Assembly: GCA_028554795.2 (NCBI GenBank)
Contig: CM068841.1
Location: forward strand, 26,159,308 to 26,223,307
DNA: 64,000 nucleotides
Source of the DNA: Sinohyriopsis cumingii
Lineage: Eukaryota; Mollusca; Bivalvia; Unionida; Unionidae
Direction of reading: 5' to 3'
Position numbers and translations under genes: made by a program
Notes under the pieces: generated by a model
The model's database searches: none
Seen by the model: the letters and a program-made list of their open reading frames with translations, nothing else
What the model was told of the DNA's origin: nothing
Shown here: positions 36,701-50,163 of the stretch, piece by piece
Layout of the letters: each line of letters starts with the position of its first letter
Position numbering within the stretch: the first letter of the stretch is position 1

Positions 36701-39279
36701 ATGTAGTTCCAGTTCGTTTAGTCTAGAGCACAATGTAGTGTGGAGAGCAAAGGAGTGATCATTTAAAGCAATAATGAGGGTCAACGTAGCATAAACGGGT
36801 TGACTGGCGAGTATCACGTGATGGCGGTTTGTTCAAAAACAGTGGAGCAAGACAGCTGAGAAAAACGTCTAATTGTTCTCGTTTCCAAAACAAGAAGATG
36901 AAGAAACACACACGAATTGAAGAGCCAATACATAATGAACACAATAACGAAGATGAAAACAGGCAACAAGCACAAATATCATGAAAACGGCACTAAAATA
37001 CGGAACAGCTGCTTCAATCCGGTTAAGCGATAGCGGCCATCTTGTCTCAAAGTCTACTTTTAATTATAAGTGATAATAGTGGAAGAAAAGTCAGACGCTA
37101 CTAAATCTCGATTCGACTTGAAGGAATTGTAACATTTTTGTGAAATGATCGGCATTTCTCTTATAAACGTTATTGATAAACTTCAATTGCACTGTAGTCT
37201 TCATCAAGGCTAAATAATAACACTCAAGTGAGTTACACAGAATGATAGAATACAAGAGAAAAGTAGCTCACAATTTGAATACAGCATAAACACCTGTAAA
37301 GAAAACACACTTTTTGCATAATTATTTTTGCAAAAATTATCCTAATGACATAAGTGGTCAATTTATTCAGTCTAAATATTTACTTTCATTGATTTTAGTG
37401 TCGACTCATTTATGTATGAAAATTGTGTTATAATCTGATTCCTATTACCTCATTAATCAGGGTTTTAATTAAGTCAAAACAATTATGTGTCTGAGTTACT
37501 GTAACATACAAAAGTATGATAAAAGTAAGCTTAAAATAAGGAGGAAATAGAAACTAACTTTAGGAAACGTAATTGTTTTAACATATGTTTTCCTCGTCAA
37601 AAGCAAACACTGCGGATGATTTTTAAATTTTCATCTCCCACTATACCAGAGTTTACATTTACTTTGGAAATCGTTAATTAGCAATTTATCAACTCCGCCA
37701 ATAACTTAAATCATGTTTCTTTGAGAAGAAAAAGGAATAATTATAAAACAGACGGTTATCAGATTTAGTCCGCTATATAAACACAGAGAGAAACTTTATT
37801 GCAGACCAAGTAGCTTGCAAGCATTCGGAGAAGGAAACAAATAACTCCTGGGACAGAATTACGTCACTGAAAAGATTATCGTTAACGAATCAACATTACC
37901 TTTGTAAGCCATTGTTTAGACTCTCGTAAGTAGTTGCATTTGCATAAATTATATCATTTGATTTATTTTAACAATATCATATATTTCTTACACTTCCAAT
38001 TCAAGAACTGTTTGATACAAACAGAAATGAGAAACTAAATGGCAACCAGGTGTGTAAATACATCATGTCTTGCATTCTGATCAATAAGGCTCTAGTTGAT
38101 GGATATCAGGTATTTCGGAAATGTATAAAACAATACACTTTGTGGATTGTTGCCGTGTGAGAATTTAAAAAAAAATAATTGCCTTAAGTATACAAGGGCA
38201 CATTCTTTATACTGCTGATAATTGCAACAAAGACAACGGCATGCTAATGTCTCCTTTTCCGAAAAAATTCGCTACCTCTAATTGCCACAACGAAAATCAA
38301 TGATGCAACTGTATATACAGACAAGGGATGAAAATAAGAGTAAACGTTTAGCAATAATGTAAATAACATTACTATTTTGCGGATTATTGATTATTTTCGT
38401 ACTTATTGACTTTGAAACAGATAACGCGATATGCCTTGCGACAGTTTATTTTTATTTCTGCAGTTATAACAAATATCTACAAAACTGAATATTTTCAATT
38501 TTTTATTACTCTACAATCCGGGCACCAGTCTACTAGTGGGGTCGAGTGGGAGATAAAAGAGCACTAAATATTTTACGATGCACCCATTGGTTTTCAAATG
38601 AGCTCGCTTTGCTTCCATTATACATGTCATATACTTCAGTCTGTGTACTTCAGTTGGCTACATACTCTGGATTTTTCTTCTGATATCCTCTTTTTAATTT
38701 CCTACTGACAAAATAGCATATGGACTCTATGACAATATGCGTTTAAGTGCAGACCAAGGAATACCCTTATTTAGGAGCAAGAAGCTTAAAATAAAGATTC
38801 GAAACATATGTATTTTGTATAACGATTGAAAGTATTATGATTTGACTGCCAACATACCGAAGAAATTATATTAATTTATTTTTAATTATTCTAACCTTTA
38901 TTGCAAAGGAATTAGGGATACAATCCTTTGTGGGTGGATGTAGACTTTGTCTCCATGACAATTCATTCCTTTTAGTGGCATTTGTTGATTTACGAGAAAA
39001 TGCGAGACACTGAATTATTGTTATAGTAACATTTAGAGCAGAAACAAGTAACAATGCAAATTAGTATGCAAATTAGTATGCAAATTAAGCTTCATGTAGT
39101 TACAAAACAAGAGTACTTATTTCATTCCAGATATTTGCCAGAACTTATATGTATGTGCTATTATCACTGGCACTGATATGAAATTGATGATGCATTACCT
39201 TTTTGTGATACACAAGCTAACATTTATCAGTTATGTTGCTCGGTGCTTTTTAACTGGCTTCATTTCTATTTTTTTTTAC

Positions 39280-39281
<2 letters not shown>
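36701..39281. other. Intergenic DNA, possible LINE 5' UTR at the left end
   Basis: 36701-37050 is GC-richer than the following DNA and includes GATAGCGGCCATCTTG, so it may be the 5' untranslated region of the minus-strand LINE. The rest is AT-rich with no recognised features. Confidence 0.5.

Positions 39282-39315
<34 letters not shown>
39282..39315. repeat. (CT)n microsatellite
   Basis: A pure CT tract of 34 bp inside a 119-codon plus-strand frame that has no other support as a gene. Confidence 0.98.
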
Positions 39316-39317
<2 letters not shown>

Positions 39318-40281
39318 TGGCGTATTAGCTGGAGTGAATCTGTTACCTGCCCTAGACTATCTGTGTGAGCTTCAAAATAGTACATGCAATTTTTTAATTG
39401 CCTTTAAGAATTTCATAATGAGTGAGTGTTTTGGGGGATGGGGGTTAATTCGGTTTTCACTTTTATACTACAATACTTTGCTTCATGACTCAGTACACGC
39501 AAATTCAATGTTAACTCTTGTTTCTAGCATTCATTAATGATGAATTTCTAATTACCTTCTTTGTTTGGAGTTCCATGCTTGTAAATCCGAAGCATTAGTC
39601 AATTAGTCAGCCTTGCACTAAAATTCTTTCCGTAACAGAGTTTGAACTTACTGGAGCTTTTTATTTATTTATTTTATGATTGTTTGTTTGTTTTTTGTTT
39701 GTCCCATTTATATCAACGTGATTCTATTTCCCTCCAAATACAAACTTCCACAATACATCCAATTTAAAACGCAATTGCTCAAGTACGGCACAATTGCGAT
39801 TAGGGAGAAATCTTTGGTTCCTTCAAGTTTGTACGTTTACAAAAAACAGTTCGACTGAATCAAAGTATCTCGTATGATATATCACAGCAAGACTGCGTTT
39901 AGATGAGTTTTAATTACCGGCAAAGCCTATTTTTGAACTCAGCAGAATCTGTGCTTTAAATGACTTGAATTGATATTATCTCTGTTCTTTTGTAGAAATA
40001 TTCAAGATTGAATGCTTTTGTGAGAAGAAATTACAGCCAACACTCAGATCACACTTTTGACTTATTGAAATATTCCGGCGACGTGACTTTTTATTTGGTC
40101 CTTGTATTGCAGGTTGTCGACATCATATGACTGATTCAAATTAGCTTTTGTTATATACAATAGTTTGACTGATGGAACTCTCTTCTTCAATAGAACAAAC
40201 ACTTACCATACATAATTTGAATAATCAAACAGTGTAAAAGCTCTATGTAGAAAACATAACAGTATAAACATGTAATTTGAA

Positions 40282-40283
<2 letters not shown>
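39316..40283. other. Intergenic DNA, nothing recognised
   Basis: No coding motifs and no repeats. Confidence 0.6.

Positions 40284-40375
<92 letters not shown>
40284..40375. repeat. (TA)n microsatellite, 92 bp
   Basis: A pure TA tract. Confidence 0.99.
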
Positions 40376-40377
<2 letters not shown>

Positions 40378-43180
40378 ACTTGATGGCTTCTTCTGGTATT
40401 GTATATTCAAAATATACGAGTTTACTGTAATCTTTTGCTACGATGTATGCAAACTAAAACAAAACAATGCAAACATATTCATAATATGATCGTCTCTAAA
40501 AAGGTATAGTAGTAGTTCATCAGAATTCGTTAAATTTTAAGTTAAAAGAAGAAAAAGATAATTGCTTACAAAATTAGAAATTCTTGAATCTTTAAAAGTG
40601 TTAAGCATAACAATATCAAAGGGATGTAATTCAAATAGAGCTGTTCTATGTCTGCTAGTGTAGTTTGCCCCCTGATCCACTAAACCTCCAAACACAATTG
40701 TGACAAGATCACAAACGTCAGCGAACTATAAAATACAGCTCCTCAACTAGTAACATTCACCTGACCACTAATGGCTTGTTGCATGATTAACTTTAGTAAT
40801 GTCAGTTACTATTTGGAACCGTGGATACTATGTGCTGAATCCTGAAATGGTGTGGGTTTGAATTGCACCACCGGATTTTAGCTACTGTCGTGTGTCCCAA
40901 ATCATTCCACTTTCTTCAAATAAAATTTATAGGAAATTCGCAAAACATCATTTTCCTGAAGAAAATATACACTAGTTTTGCAGGATCCGATACGCGCAAA
41001 GTTGTATGTTACTAACGATGATATTCGTTTACTCACACAAGTGACACTGTACATCCATTTGCAACCACATTTATCTAAAGGAAAGTACACTTAAAAATTT
41101 TCTCTCTGGGAGTTTAACCACGCAACGAAACTGACACAGCGTTCTAATATGTTAGCTCTAAAGAACACCACAACATGACATTTGACCCTTCTATACTTAA
41201 TTGATAGAGCATTTCCATTTTCTTCTAAAAGAACATGAACACAATGTATGTGAAAATATTGTTCACCTCAGCATACTCTCAAATACATCGACGTGTTACC
41301 ACGTCTCGACAAAGCTTACAGTGTTTGAAAGATTGTTTTGAATATCACCCACCAGTAAAACGTAGTTGTAGTGAAGATCGGATTTTGGGTTCGCACTGGG
41401 AAAGAAAGGTACTCTTGGTAAAAGTTATTGGCCTAACTAGAAGACAAAATAGTTTCGTCACAAAGCAAGAAAGTGTACATGCTCATCCTGTCTATAATTG
41501 AAAGATATGTACGCCGAGGTATAAAAAGTAACATTCTACAGGTCTGAGCTACAACTAGAAACCAGAAAGAACATGTAATCGAAAACATTCTAAATCAAAG
41601 AGAACGTCAGGTGGGCAAACTTCGGCCTGAAGAAATGTAATTCCGTTCGAAAGGATATCCCACTAGCTTTGTTGTTGGATTGCTGCTTCACAAGTCATAC
41701 TATAAAAGTAGAAACATCTAATACAGTTCTTTCTCAGAATGTCTCTCTTTAAAAAAAATACAAATACAACCTTTGTGGGTATGGTGTAGAGAATGTGTCC
41801 CTAAAAATCAAATAGATGTTTCTGCCTGTCTTTATGGCTTATTGTGTCAACAGAACAGCCATAATAAAGGTCAGTTTCAAAGAAGGAGACAGTGAGTTTT
41901 GAACAGTTTTATTCCGCATTTGTGTTTGTTATTTTCTTTCCAGTGCATCTTGGAGATATACTGACGGTAACAACGGCAACAACGGTAGTAAAAAACAAAA
42001 AAAAAAAATACACAAAAAAAGAAATTCTTCAAGTCAAAGTAACAACAATCCTGTTTTGGAACGTTTGGAAAATCATTGTCCTTTCACCACAAGTAACTTC
42101 TAGGAAACCAGGACCATCGAACTATGAAAAACCAATTGTGTTTATCACTGCCGAAGGACAGTTCTTTGAATGTGTTATACAACAACACCTTATATTGTTT
42201 CAAGGACAAATTACATCGGTCCATACTGTTGGGTGATAAAGCTCTTTGTTATGTAGCCTTGGTATAAGTCATTCATCCTACTCAAGCGACCAATATCGAC
42301 GAAGGTCAAAACACATTTGTCGTCTATATTATTAACCGACATGTTAAGGAACAGTTTCATAAATGCGAGCCTGGCCATTACGAATCCGAAAGCCAATCAT
42401 CAACTAACCCTCATTTGAACACATATAAAATGAGAATTCCTAGATGATTTTATTTTGTTGCTTAAAATCTCGTCTATACAAATTCAATCATATTCTACGA
42501 TCCGTTTGGCAAAGCACTGAATAAATCTCGATATAGTGTAATTATTCAATACCATTCCGATTCCCACCGTCTAAAAATGAATTGTTCTTACGGCAACAAG
42601 ATGGGAATTACTTTTTATCCCGACATTGTTAAATAACACCTGCTCCTTTGAATTATATTCAAAGCAAATATTGATTCTACGAGGATTTTTGCTTCAATGT
42701 CGAATTAAACAAAGGATAAAAAATTATGCTCGTGTAATCCGATGAGGAATGTAATTGAAACATGACACTCCGTTGCTGAGTGTCATTTCATTTAAAGTAT
42801 TTATACCATAGCTGCATACGAGTGACGAAACAAATGTCACGATCAAAAATTTGTACATCCTTATTATCATCCTATCTGTAAATCGTAGATATTGTCAATA
42901 TTCTAAAACAAACAATCTTCGAAAATATATTTTATTTTATATTCGAAAGGAAAAGTCACGGTAAGCCTAACTTTTCGATAGATGTATTCTATGCACTATC
43001 TCAGCAATGAGGACATGGATTAGCAGATATTTTGGACCTTTTCGTAAGGTAGTGCCCATCTTAAAATCCATAGTCACCCGAGGAATGCAAAAGATGTACT
43101 TTTGATGCAATCAAAAGAACTTCTCCAAACTGTCATCATCCGCAATGTGCAAAAAAAAAACTTCATGAAAGCCTGCAAAT
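40376..43180. other. Intergenic DNA, two uncharacterised frames
   Basis: Plus-strand frames at 41235-41501 (88 codons) and 41892-42236 (114 codons, with a Lys-rich patch after about residue 34) show no family motifs and no flanking splice signals that I can support. A weak tRNA-B-box-like phrase (GGGTTTGAATTGCACC) lies near 40855, but I could not find a matching A box. Confidence 0.45.
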
Positions 43181-44325
43181 ATGGCTTCCTCCCGACGAAA
43201 AAGAATTTTGGGGTTGCCGCGAAATCACTCTAAATTCGCTTCAGACTACCGATCAAAGCATTACGTACTCCTCCAAGTGCCCCAATCCGGAGATTACGTC
43301 GATCTGAATAACACTGATAGTCAAAGTTCTCAAGAAGATAAACATCAACCCAGGAGAAGACGCCAAAGTTACTCCCGTCAGCAATTTCGTGCATTCATTC
43401 TTTAGACATAATTGAATTTCAACTTCATTAAGAGACTAGTCAGCAGAATCATGGATAATGGAGTGGATGTACGTCTGAAAATGGACTGATTTAGTACGAC
43501 GAGTGGAAGCAAAAACGTTCAGAATTACTTCTGGACTCCGATTTTAGAAGGAATCTTATATTTTCCAAGGGATCTACCTAAACGCTTGCTCAATGGCACT
43601 ATCAGCAATGTGGCCCTTAATGAAGCTATATATCCGAATCATTTTTAGTTTCAGCATTTCAATGTGTCCAAGATAGAAGCCACCCGAGATGGTCAAATAT
43701 TGTTTACCAGACTTTTGAACCTATCTATGCACAGACAAAATTACTTGAGATCTTGCGTGACACGGTTTGGAACCACAGAACAGTTAGGTACCAATATCAT
43801 CCATGGCATTTCACAATACGATCATCAAGGCGGATATAATTCGTGAAAATTTGATTTCACTCCAGACCAAGAAAGCGACTAATTTGAACACATTATACTT
43901 CACCTTGCATGCAATTTTGACATTTAAATAAAGTAATCATGGACTAGTAAAAAGAAACGTTGAATATGATATGCTTATGGAGATAAGCGAACGCGAAGCT
44001 TTACTTCACTTCTAAGTCGTCAAATAATATTTTACAATAAATCATATTCCACGTGCATATCACAAGAATTGGTCGTGTACGAACCGACATGAAAACACTG
44101 AAACTGGTTTTCAAATTTCCCACCATGATTTCATCACACTGGACCCGATTTAACACTTTTTTGTGGAACATCTGGAGTTGTTTAGACAGTCCGTTGTCGA
44201 CATTTATTGGAGACGCTGGTTGTGGTTATCGTAGTCATGCTGTAATTCTTTATGGCAAGACTAAGTTGTTGGAGGATGCTGGTGGCCAAATTAGGGTCCT
44301 CGATTTACCTGCGGACAATTCATAA
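43181..44325 (+). pseudogene. Degraded plus-strand coding region, unidentified
   Basis: Several consecutive plus-strand frames look like remains of real protein sequence: a basic first piece (43181-43405, SSRRKR near the start and QPRRRRQSYSR near the end); a second frame from about 43446 to 43846, with only two internal stops, containing NYFWTPILEGILYFPRDLPK and TRFGTTEQLGTNII; and a third (44053-44325) with GDAGCG and GGQIRVLDLPADNS. I do not recognise these families. Their position next to an adenain-like protease relic suggests one decayed element, perhaps Polinton/Maverick or adintovirus related. That link is inference, and the pieces could come from different sources. Confidence 0.4.
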
Positions 44326-44609
44326 TGAAACTGATACATCGTTAAATAATAACGTAATATCAGGAAACTAAGTAAAAATCAGCTGAGAAAGAAAGGAACT
44401 AAATAAATTGGATCACATTAAAACATTCTAAAATTATCTGCTGAAATATTTATATTGCTTTTAGCTTTAGGAACTACACCCGGGATGGAGGTCGTACACG
44501 AACAGAAAAGGGAAATGATCTTCGATTATCCGGAACAACTCGTCGACTTCTATCGTGAAGAGTCTTCAATTTCCCGGTACAACACGCAGAAGGGAAAGCC
44601 ATTGATGGA

Positions 44610-45015
44610 AGCGAAACTTCTGAAGCTTCCACTATCAAATCCTCTGATTTTCTTGCGATGGTAAAATTAGTCAAGCATTTTCGTGGTGTCTTTATGCAAA
44701 ATGAACTTACATCGATGGTGTTACGCACAAGCGAAACCGGTACTGTCAACCTAGATTTTACAACATGATGTGGCATTCATTGAGTTGCATCTGTTGTGAC
44801 ACATCAACATTGCTGATATTTTAACTCAAATGGACATGCACCACTACAGTTGAAGTTGTTGATCATTTAACGAAGGGTTCTGGCGTTAATTGCGGTGGAC
44901 GTCCACGTCAGAGTCGTTTCAGTTTGTTTATTCGTCTATACCAGTATGAACTCGGTTGATTCGACCAATGTGCGGTCATATTGTTGTTGAAGCGTTGAAT
45001 GAAAGTAAGCGGTGC
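44610..45015 (+). pseudogene. Adenain-like (Ulp1-fold) cysteine protease relic, Polinton/adintovirus type
   Basis: In one plus-strand frame I read FLAMVKLVKHFRGVFMQNEL, then GTVNLDF, then GIH followed by TGA and VAS, then YFNSNG. The proteases of Polintons and adintoviruses show FRGVF, GxVNLD, G(T/I)HWVA and YFDSFG in this order. The TGA therefore sits where Trp (TGG) is expected directly after the catalytic His, and Asn replaces the catalytic Asp. In another frame further on, PMCGHIVVEALNE (near 44967-45005) fits the catalytic-Cys CGH segment. Such proteases mature capsid proteins in the related viruses. Two frames and at least three stops are involved, so it is dead. Confidence 0.55.
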
Positions 45016-47898
45016 AACAGCACAGGAAGCACTCATTGATTTCACATTTTAAAACAAAAAACGTTTAATATTATTCAAAATCTCAATTAATATTTACGTT
45101 TTTAATATTTAATATTTACTCAGCCTGACCAAATAGATAGGGGATGGTTGTGGGTGGATTAGATGTGGAAAATTATGATGGCATTTCGCGGTTCCGTTTT
45201 CTCTTATTAGATCTATTGTTACGAGCAGCGTTGAGGCAACCGATCAATGATTTAAGATAGCATCGTTCTCCAAACAATATATTACTCAACATTCTCACAT
45301 AAAGTGTTGATGTACATAGATGACGTAGATAAAGAACCAGAATTGCCAATGATTAAAATTCAAATCAATCATAGTCATGCAGGAATGAAAATGAATTCTT
45401 TGAGCATGTTATGTGATGTCACAAAAATCATTCCATTATGCAAGCACAATTTTCATGGAGTTATGAAACTTGAGACCTTAAATTTGTTTAGTCACACTAA
45501 GAAAGCAAGTTGAAAACTTAATATTTTGTGTGCTTATTTATTAGGTAGACAACAATAATAAAAAGTTTAACAAAAATCCTGGAAAACCTGTAGTAGGAGC
45601 AATTAAACAATATGTTTAGGTATGGACTCATATCTCAGAAGAGAGAATTTTAAAAAATGGGGTATAAAGACTTGTGTGATCAATCTTTACCTCCAGTGAT
45701 GCCTCTGAAAACGAAACGTATTGAAACTCTCCGGCAACCGAGTACGGAGAGTACCCGTTCATCGACTTACTACACAGATGTTTTCAAGGCAACGTTGATG
45801 ATATATCTTTACCTGTCAAAATGGCGTCATAATGAGCACCTTAAATCACCCATTAACCTCATTAATTACTAGCTGGCCATGTTAGATATATTCAGAGAAA
45901 TGTCTTTAAAGAAAATCAATTCATTTTCTTATCATAAGTTTCAAAAATCTTTCACCAGAGAAATTTCTTTCCACATAATATTTCCCAAAGGTTTAGATCA
46001 CATAAGCACAACATTTTTGGTTACAAACTCACATCTAAAGCCTAAGTTTAGTATGATCACCTTACAACAAAAGGATTCATATTTGACTGCTTTTATTGGT
46101 GTCACTTCTCAAAGCGTAAATATGTGTTCACTCTCAGTAGTTATAATGCTTCCGCACAGTGTTTGTAGGTCACACAACCATAATAACTGCTATCTAGATC
46201 TGGATGTACATCATTCACCCATAATCCACTATATGTTACAGTAATGTCAGAGTGAATTACCTTGGATGCAATATGGTATAGACGTTTTGCTGCAGGGTCA
46301 GTATACCCCATGACATATATTACTATCTCTCAAATTACCAAACCCATCCAAATTCAGAGCATATAGATATAACCTGGAAAAGAGTGATACCATGTTGGTA
46401 GTATTCAAAACCTCACGTATCACCTTCAACTGAAACTTGATCATCACGTCTTACCTGCCTAGATATATACACAATACTTCATAGCTTTATATTTTAGACA
46501 ACGTATACAGTAAACTGTAAGGGAAACTACCCTTTATTGATTTGTACATGACATGAGTTCAACCGACGACAAAATATATCGAGTAAAGAGCAAATGTCAA
46601 AGGATATTTATTTAAATGCAATCATTCTTTAGCATTGCTAATAGCATATAACAAAGGTTTGGTGTATTGAAGCTGAGGCGTACGATATAAAGTGTAAACC
46701 TTTAATAACACATTCGGGTAAAATGTTAAGTATTATTTGACAGAAAATGTGTGCTTATTAAATCCTGATATAGCTGCAAAATGAAATTTAAATAGAACTT
46801 ACAATATTATGATTTATATCCCACATAGTCATTAAGGTTCGATAACATGTACTATGGTGTGATGTTCCAATTGAATTCAATTGTTATTCCAAATAAATTC
46901 TGAGATTGAATGTGCTGATGTGCATGTAGTCTCGAACAGGCTAATGTCCTCATAAAAAAATGTTCTACTGATTTCAAGTTCGAATCCCGACGAAGAATCC
47001 AGCATGGAAGACGATGCTGTAACTTGTAGTATTGAAGTCTACAGTTCCGTGTAGAAACGAGAATTATCATTCCAATTTGGGAAAGCTGAATAAATTGTTA
47101 TAAAAGCTGTCCTTACTCAACAATTTCACATGAACACACTTATTTTCCAGGAAAAATGAATTAATCCTTTTGAATCCAAGTAAGCTAGAATAATTCCAAT
47201 CCAAGTAATTTGAAATAACCCAAAAAAAACACAACATACAACTTCCAGTGTAAGAAAACGACAAGCTTCTACTGATAATAACTCTCGAAAACGAAGGTTA
47301 TATCTTCTTCTAAAACGCAAAAAGGGTCACGTGATCATGTTCCAGAACACAGTAGAAATTAGGTACTTGTTAAAGATTACGTACACCCAGTGTGGCCCTG
47401 ACGAAATCCAATCATTTTACTCTAAGAAATAAAAAAATAAAAAATTTGTTTACATCTTAATCAAAAGGTCCCATCATGACCATGACAACAACCAATTATT
47501 TTAAAATAAAAATAGAACTTATTTACGTGGGTGCTACTATATTTGAATCAAGGTCAGGATCTAGACCAACACCTGGTTGTTTACACAACGAACATTCAAG
47601 GTCAAATTATTTTCTGGAAAAAGAATCATCTGTAGTGAATAAATTTACATTACAATAGCATGTATTGAAATATAAAAATAAAATAAAACTGACAAACAAT
47701 TAAATCGAAATAAACTCATATCAAATCAGATATAACTAAATCAAATATACATAACAATTCCCCCATAAAGAAAAAGAAAGATTTATAAATAAGCTTTATT
47801 TTGACCACAGACTAATTATACATAAGGTTTAAAGGAACTCATAAATTACAGTGTACACGAAATAATACATTGCTATACAAGGGAATGTGCGTCTGCTA
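45016..47898. other. Intergenic DNA with several uncharacterised short frames
   Basis: Plus-strand frames at 45304-45513, 45657-45872 and 45879-46244 (121 codons) lie in line after the protease relic and could belong to the same decayed element, but I find no motif in them. From about 46250 to 47890 I see nothing beyond AT-rich DNA. No LTR could be identified at the 3' side of the gypsy relic. Confidence 0.45.
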
Positions 47899-48297
47899 TT
47901 AAATTATATTTTCCCTTGATGTGCCTAATGTCAAAACTATATTCCTGTAAAGCAACCTCCACCTTAGTCTTTGATTTTTATTTTTCATTTTGCAATTGAA
48001 AGTAAGGGTGTTGTGGTCACTAAATACAATATTCGAAAAAGGAGCTGAACTAGGGTAAACTTCAAAATGTTGTAATGAAAATATCAAAGCCAAACATTTT
48101 TTATCGATTTTTGAATAATTCCTTTGGTGCTTATTTAATTTCTTGGAAGAATAGCACACTGGATGATCAATACCATTTTCATCTTCTTGAATTAAACCTG
48201 CCCAAACCCCACCATCACTTACATTATCAGATAGTTTAATTGATTGGATGAAATTTGGATCTGTAATACCTGGCTCGCTTTTAAGCATGGCTTTCAA
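47899..48297 (-). pseudogene. Gypsy relic: RNase H domain
   Basis: The 132-codon frame shows ITDPNF, SDNVSDGGVWAGLIQEDENG, HPVCYSSKKLNKHQRNYSKI, CLALIFSLQHFEVY and FSDHNTLTF, the order of gypsy RNase H. The catalytic Glu expected in the KETLAL-type segment is replaced (IDKKCLAL), while the FSDH Asp is kept. After NQRL the similarity fades and the frame ends, so the C-terminal tail and 3' LTR are missing or unrecognisable. Confidence 0.85.
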
Positions 48298-48299
48298 CT

Positions 48300-49140
48300 T
48301 GTCAAAAGCATCCTGACATTTTTTCAGTCCAAAGGAACTTGTTTTACTTACTCAATACATTTGGCAAGGGTTCAGCAATTATAGAAAACTTGGAACAAAA
48401 TTTTCGATAGCATCTGGTCATACCTAAAAATCAGTTGCATTTTATTTACAGGCACGGGAATTTCAGAGACATCGTTGACCTTAGCATATATGTATGTTTA
48501 ACTTGTCCATGTCCCACGATGTGTCCTAGAAACGTTACATTAGCACGGCAGAACTCACTTTTAGATAAATTAATTGTCAATCATGCATCAGCGAGACTGT
48601 CAAAGAATTTCCGAATTGTTGCTAAATGTTCATTTCCAGGTGGCGTTGTAGATGATGACATCATCAAAATAAGCATCAACATTGTGACCAGAGGCGTTGA
48701 AATGTACTTGGCGACCCTTTCGTCCCAAACGGCATTACTTTATATTGGTAAAATCCATCCTAAGTCACGAATGCCGAAATTCCCATTGCTCTTTCCGTTA
48801 GTGGATTTTGACAAAATCGTTTCAGAATGCCAAATTTGGTGACATACTTGGCACTCCAGATCTTATCAATAAAGTCATCGATTTTTGGAAATGGGAATAA
48901 ATCTGTTTTTTGTCACACTATTCCCCTTCCTATAAACAGTACACATATGAAAGTTTTTATCTGGTTTTGGAACAAGTATGCATAGTGAACTCCAATCACT
49001 TTTACTGGGCTCTATAAAATCATTCTCCAGCAAACATTAAATTTCTTTTCTCAAGTATTCCTGTTTGTGAGGGTTCATCCTGTACGGGTGTTGTTTGACA
49101 GGTTTAGAATTTACAATTTCAACGTCGTGGAAAAATGTAT
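48300..49140 (-). pseudogene. Gypsy relic: reverse transcriptase (broken)
   Basis: The frames contain SKPVKQHPYRMNPHKQEYLR and CLLENDFIEPSKSDWSS (RT entry), YKVMPFG, then after a shift the catalytic box YFDD at 48660-48671 followed by VIIYNATW. EHLATIRKFFDSLADA and VTFLGHIVGHGQVK follow. The central palm region between about 48780 and 48900 is hard to follow. At least two frameshifts and five stops are present. Confidence 0.8.
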
Positions 49141-49144
49141 TTGT

Positions 49145-49729
49145 TCATGTAGGAATATCTGGAAATAAATGCTCATATTCAAATAATAACTGTTTAAGCT
49201 CATTTCTTTCTTGATCTTGCAAATGTGAAAGTTTCTGGTCCAGATCGTTCATAATTTCTGAATTCCCAAGATATGTCACTCCAGTATCAGTAGAATCCGA
49301 TGATATTCCTTCACATAAATCTTCACTGAGTGGGACAGGCACAACTAAATTAATTGCATGTTCAAAAAGGTTATCTCTTGCAATATACTCTTTTAGCATA
49401 TTTATGTGACAAAGTTGTTTTTGTTTACGTCTCCCGGGAATATTAATAATGTAATTTAGATTATTTAATTTCCTGTCAGCTGTGTAGAGACCATAACACG
49501 TGGTCTGAAGAGGATGTTCTGGTATGGGCAAGAGAGCCAGAACTCTATCACGAGGCCGAACGCTCCTTTCCGTCGAGTTTTTATCATATCTTGACTTCAT
49601 TATAGATTGAGAAGAGTGCAGATTTTCTCTTGCGACCACATGTGCTATTAACAACCTATACTTAAAATTAGAAACATAATCAAGAAGATTAATTTCAGAA
49701 TCTTCATTAGCAAGAAGTTTCTCTTTCAA
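49145..49729 (-). pseudogene. Gypsy relic: integrase C-terminus joined to the start of RT
   Basis: This 194-codon open piece is the best preserved part. It starts with the end of the core (LLDYVSNFKYRLLIAHVVAR), goes through the GPY/F-like module (RPRDRVLALLPIP, YTADRKLNNLNYIINIPGRR, CHINMLKEY) and ends in LSHLQDQERNELKQLLFEYE followed by HLFPDIPT. The last part is the spacer that precedes RT in gypsy Pol. Integrase C-terminus and RT spacer in one unbroken frame prove that the INT-RT order is original and not a rearrangement. Confidence 0.88.
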
Positions 49730-50151
49730 TAACTTGAATTGTCCACGTACGGTGTGTCCAATAACCAGTTCAAAGGGACTGAAACCTAAAGATTCTTGAA
49801 CCGCTTCCCTAACAGCAAACAGTTGTACATTAATGCCTTCATTACAATCTTTATCCGTATCAAAACACTATGATCGAACCATATTTTTCAAAGTCTGATG
49901 GAATCTAACTAATGCCCCTTGGCTTCCAGGGTGATAGGCAGAAGATTTGAATTGTTGAATGCCTAAATCGTACATAACTTGCTGGAAATTCTAGACATGA
50001 AATTTGAGCCTTGATCAGAGTGTTCGGACTTGGGAAGGCCAAATTGAGTAAAACAAAACTTTATCAAAGCTTTTACTATTGTTTTAGATTTTATATTCCT
50101 CAAGGGAATTGCCTCTGGAAAACTTGTTGACGCACACATAAAGGTCAACAT
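49730..50151 (-). pseudogene. Gypsy relic: integrase catalytic core, Glu replaced
   Basis: The piece at 49963-50151 reads FPEAIPLRNIKSKTIVKALI and then HSDQGSNFMS, which holds the second catalytic Asp. After a frameshift the frame continues with SSAYHPGSQGALVRFHQTLK (about 49940-49890) and AVREAVQESLGFSPFELVIG. In related integrases the third catalytic residue is Glu in ALERFHQ. Here the codon at 49907-49909 gives Val, so the enzyme is dead irrespective of the frameshifts. Confidence 0.82.
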
Positions 50152-50163
50152 GTATTGGTTAAC

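Noticed and set aside
39178-39537. 119-codon plus-strand frame
   Set aside because: Its middle is a CT microsatellite and the rest shows no family motif or splice support.
48435-48842. 135-codon plus-strand frame
   Set aside because: It is the complement of the gypsy RT relic, whose catalytic box lies on the minus strand at 48660-48671.
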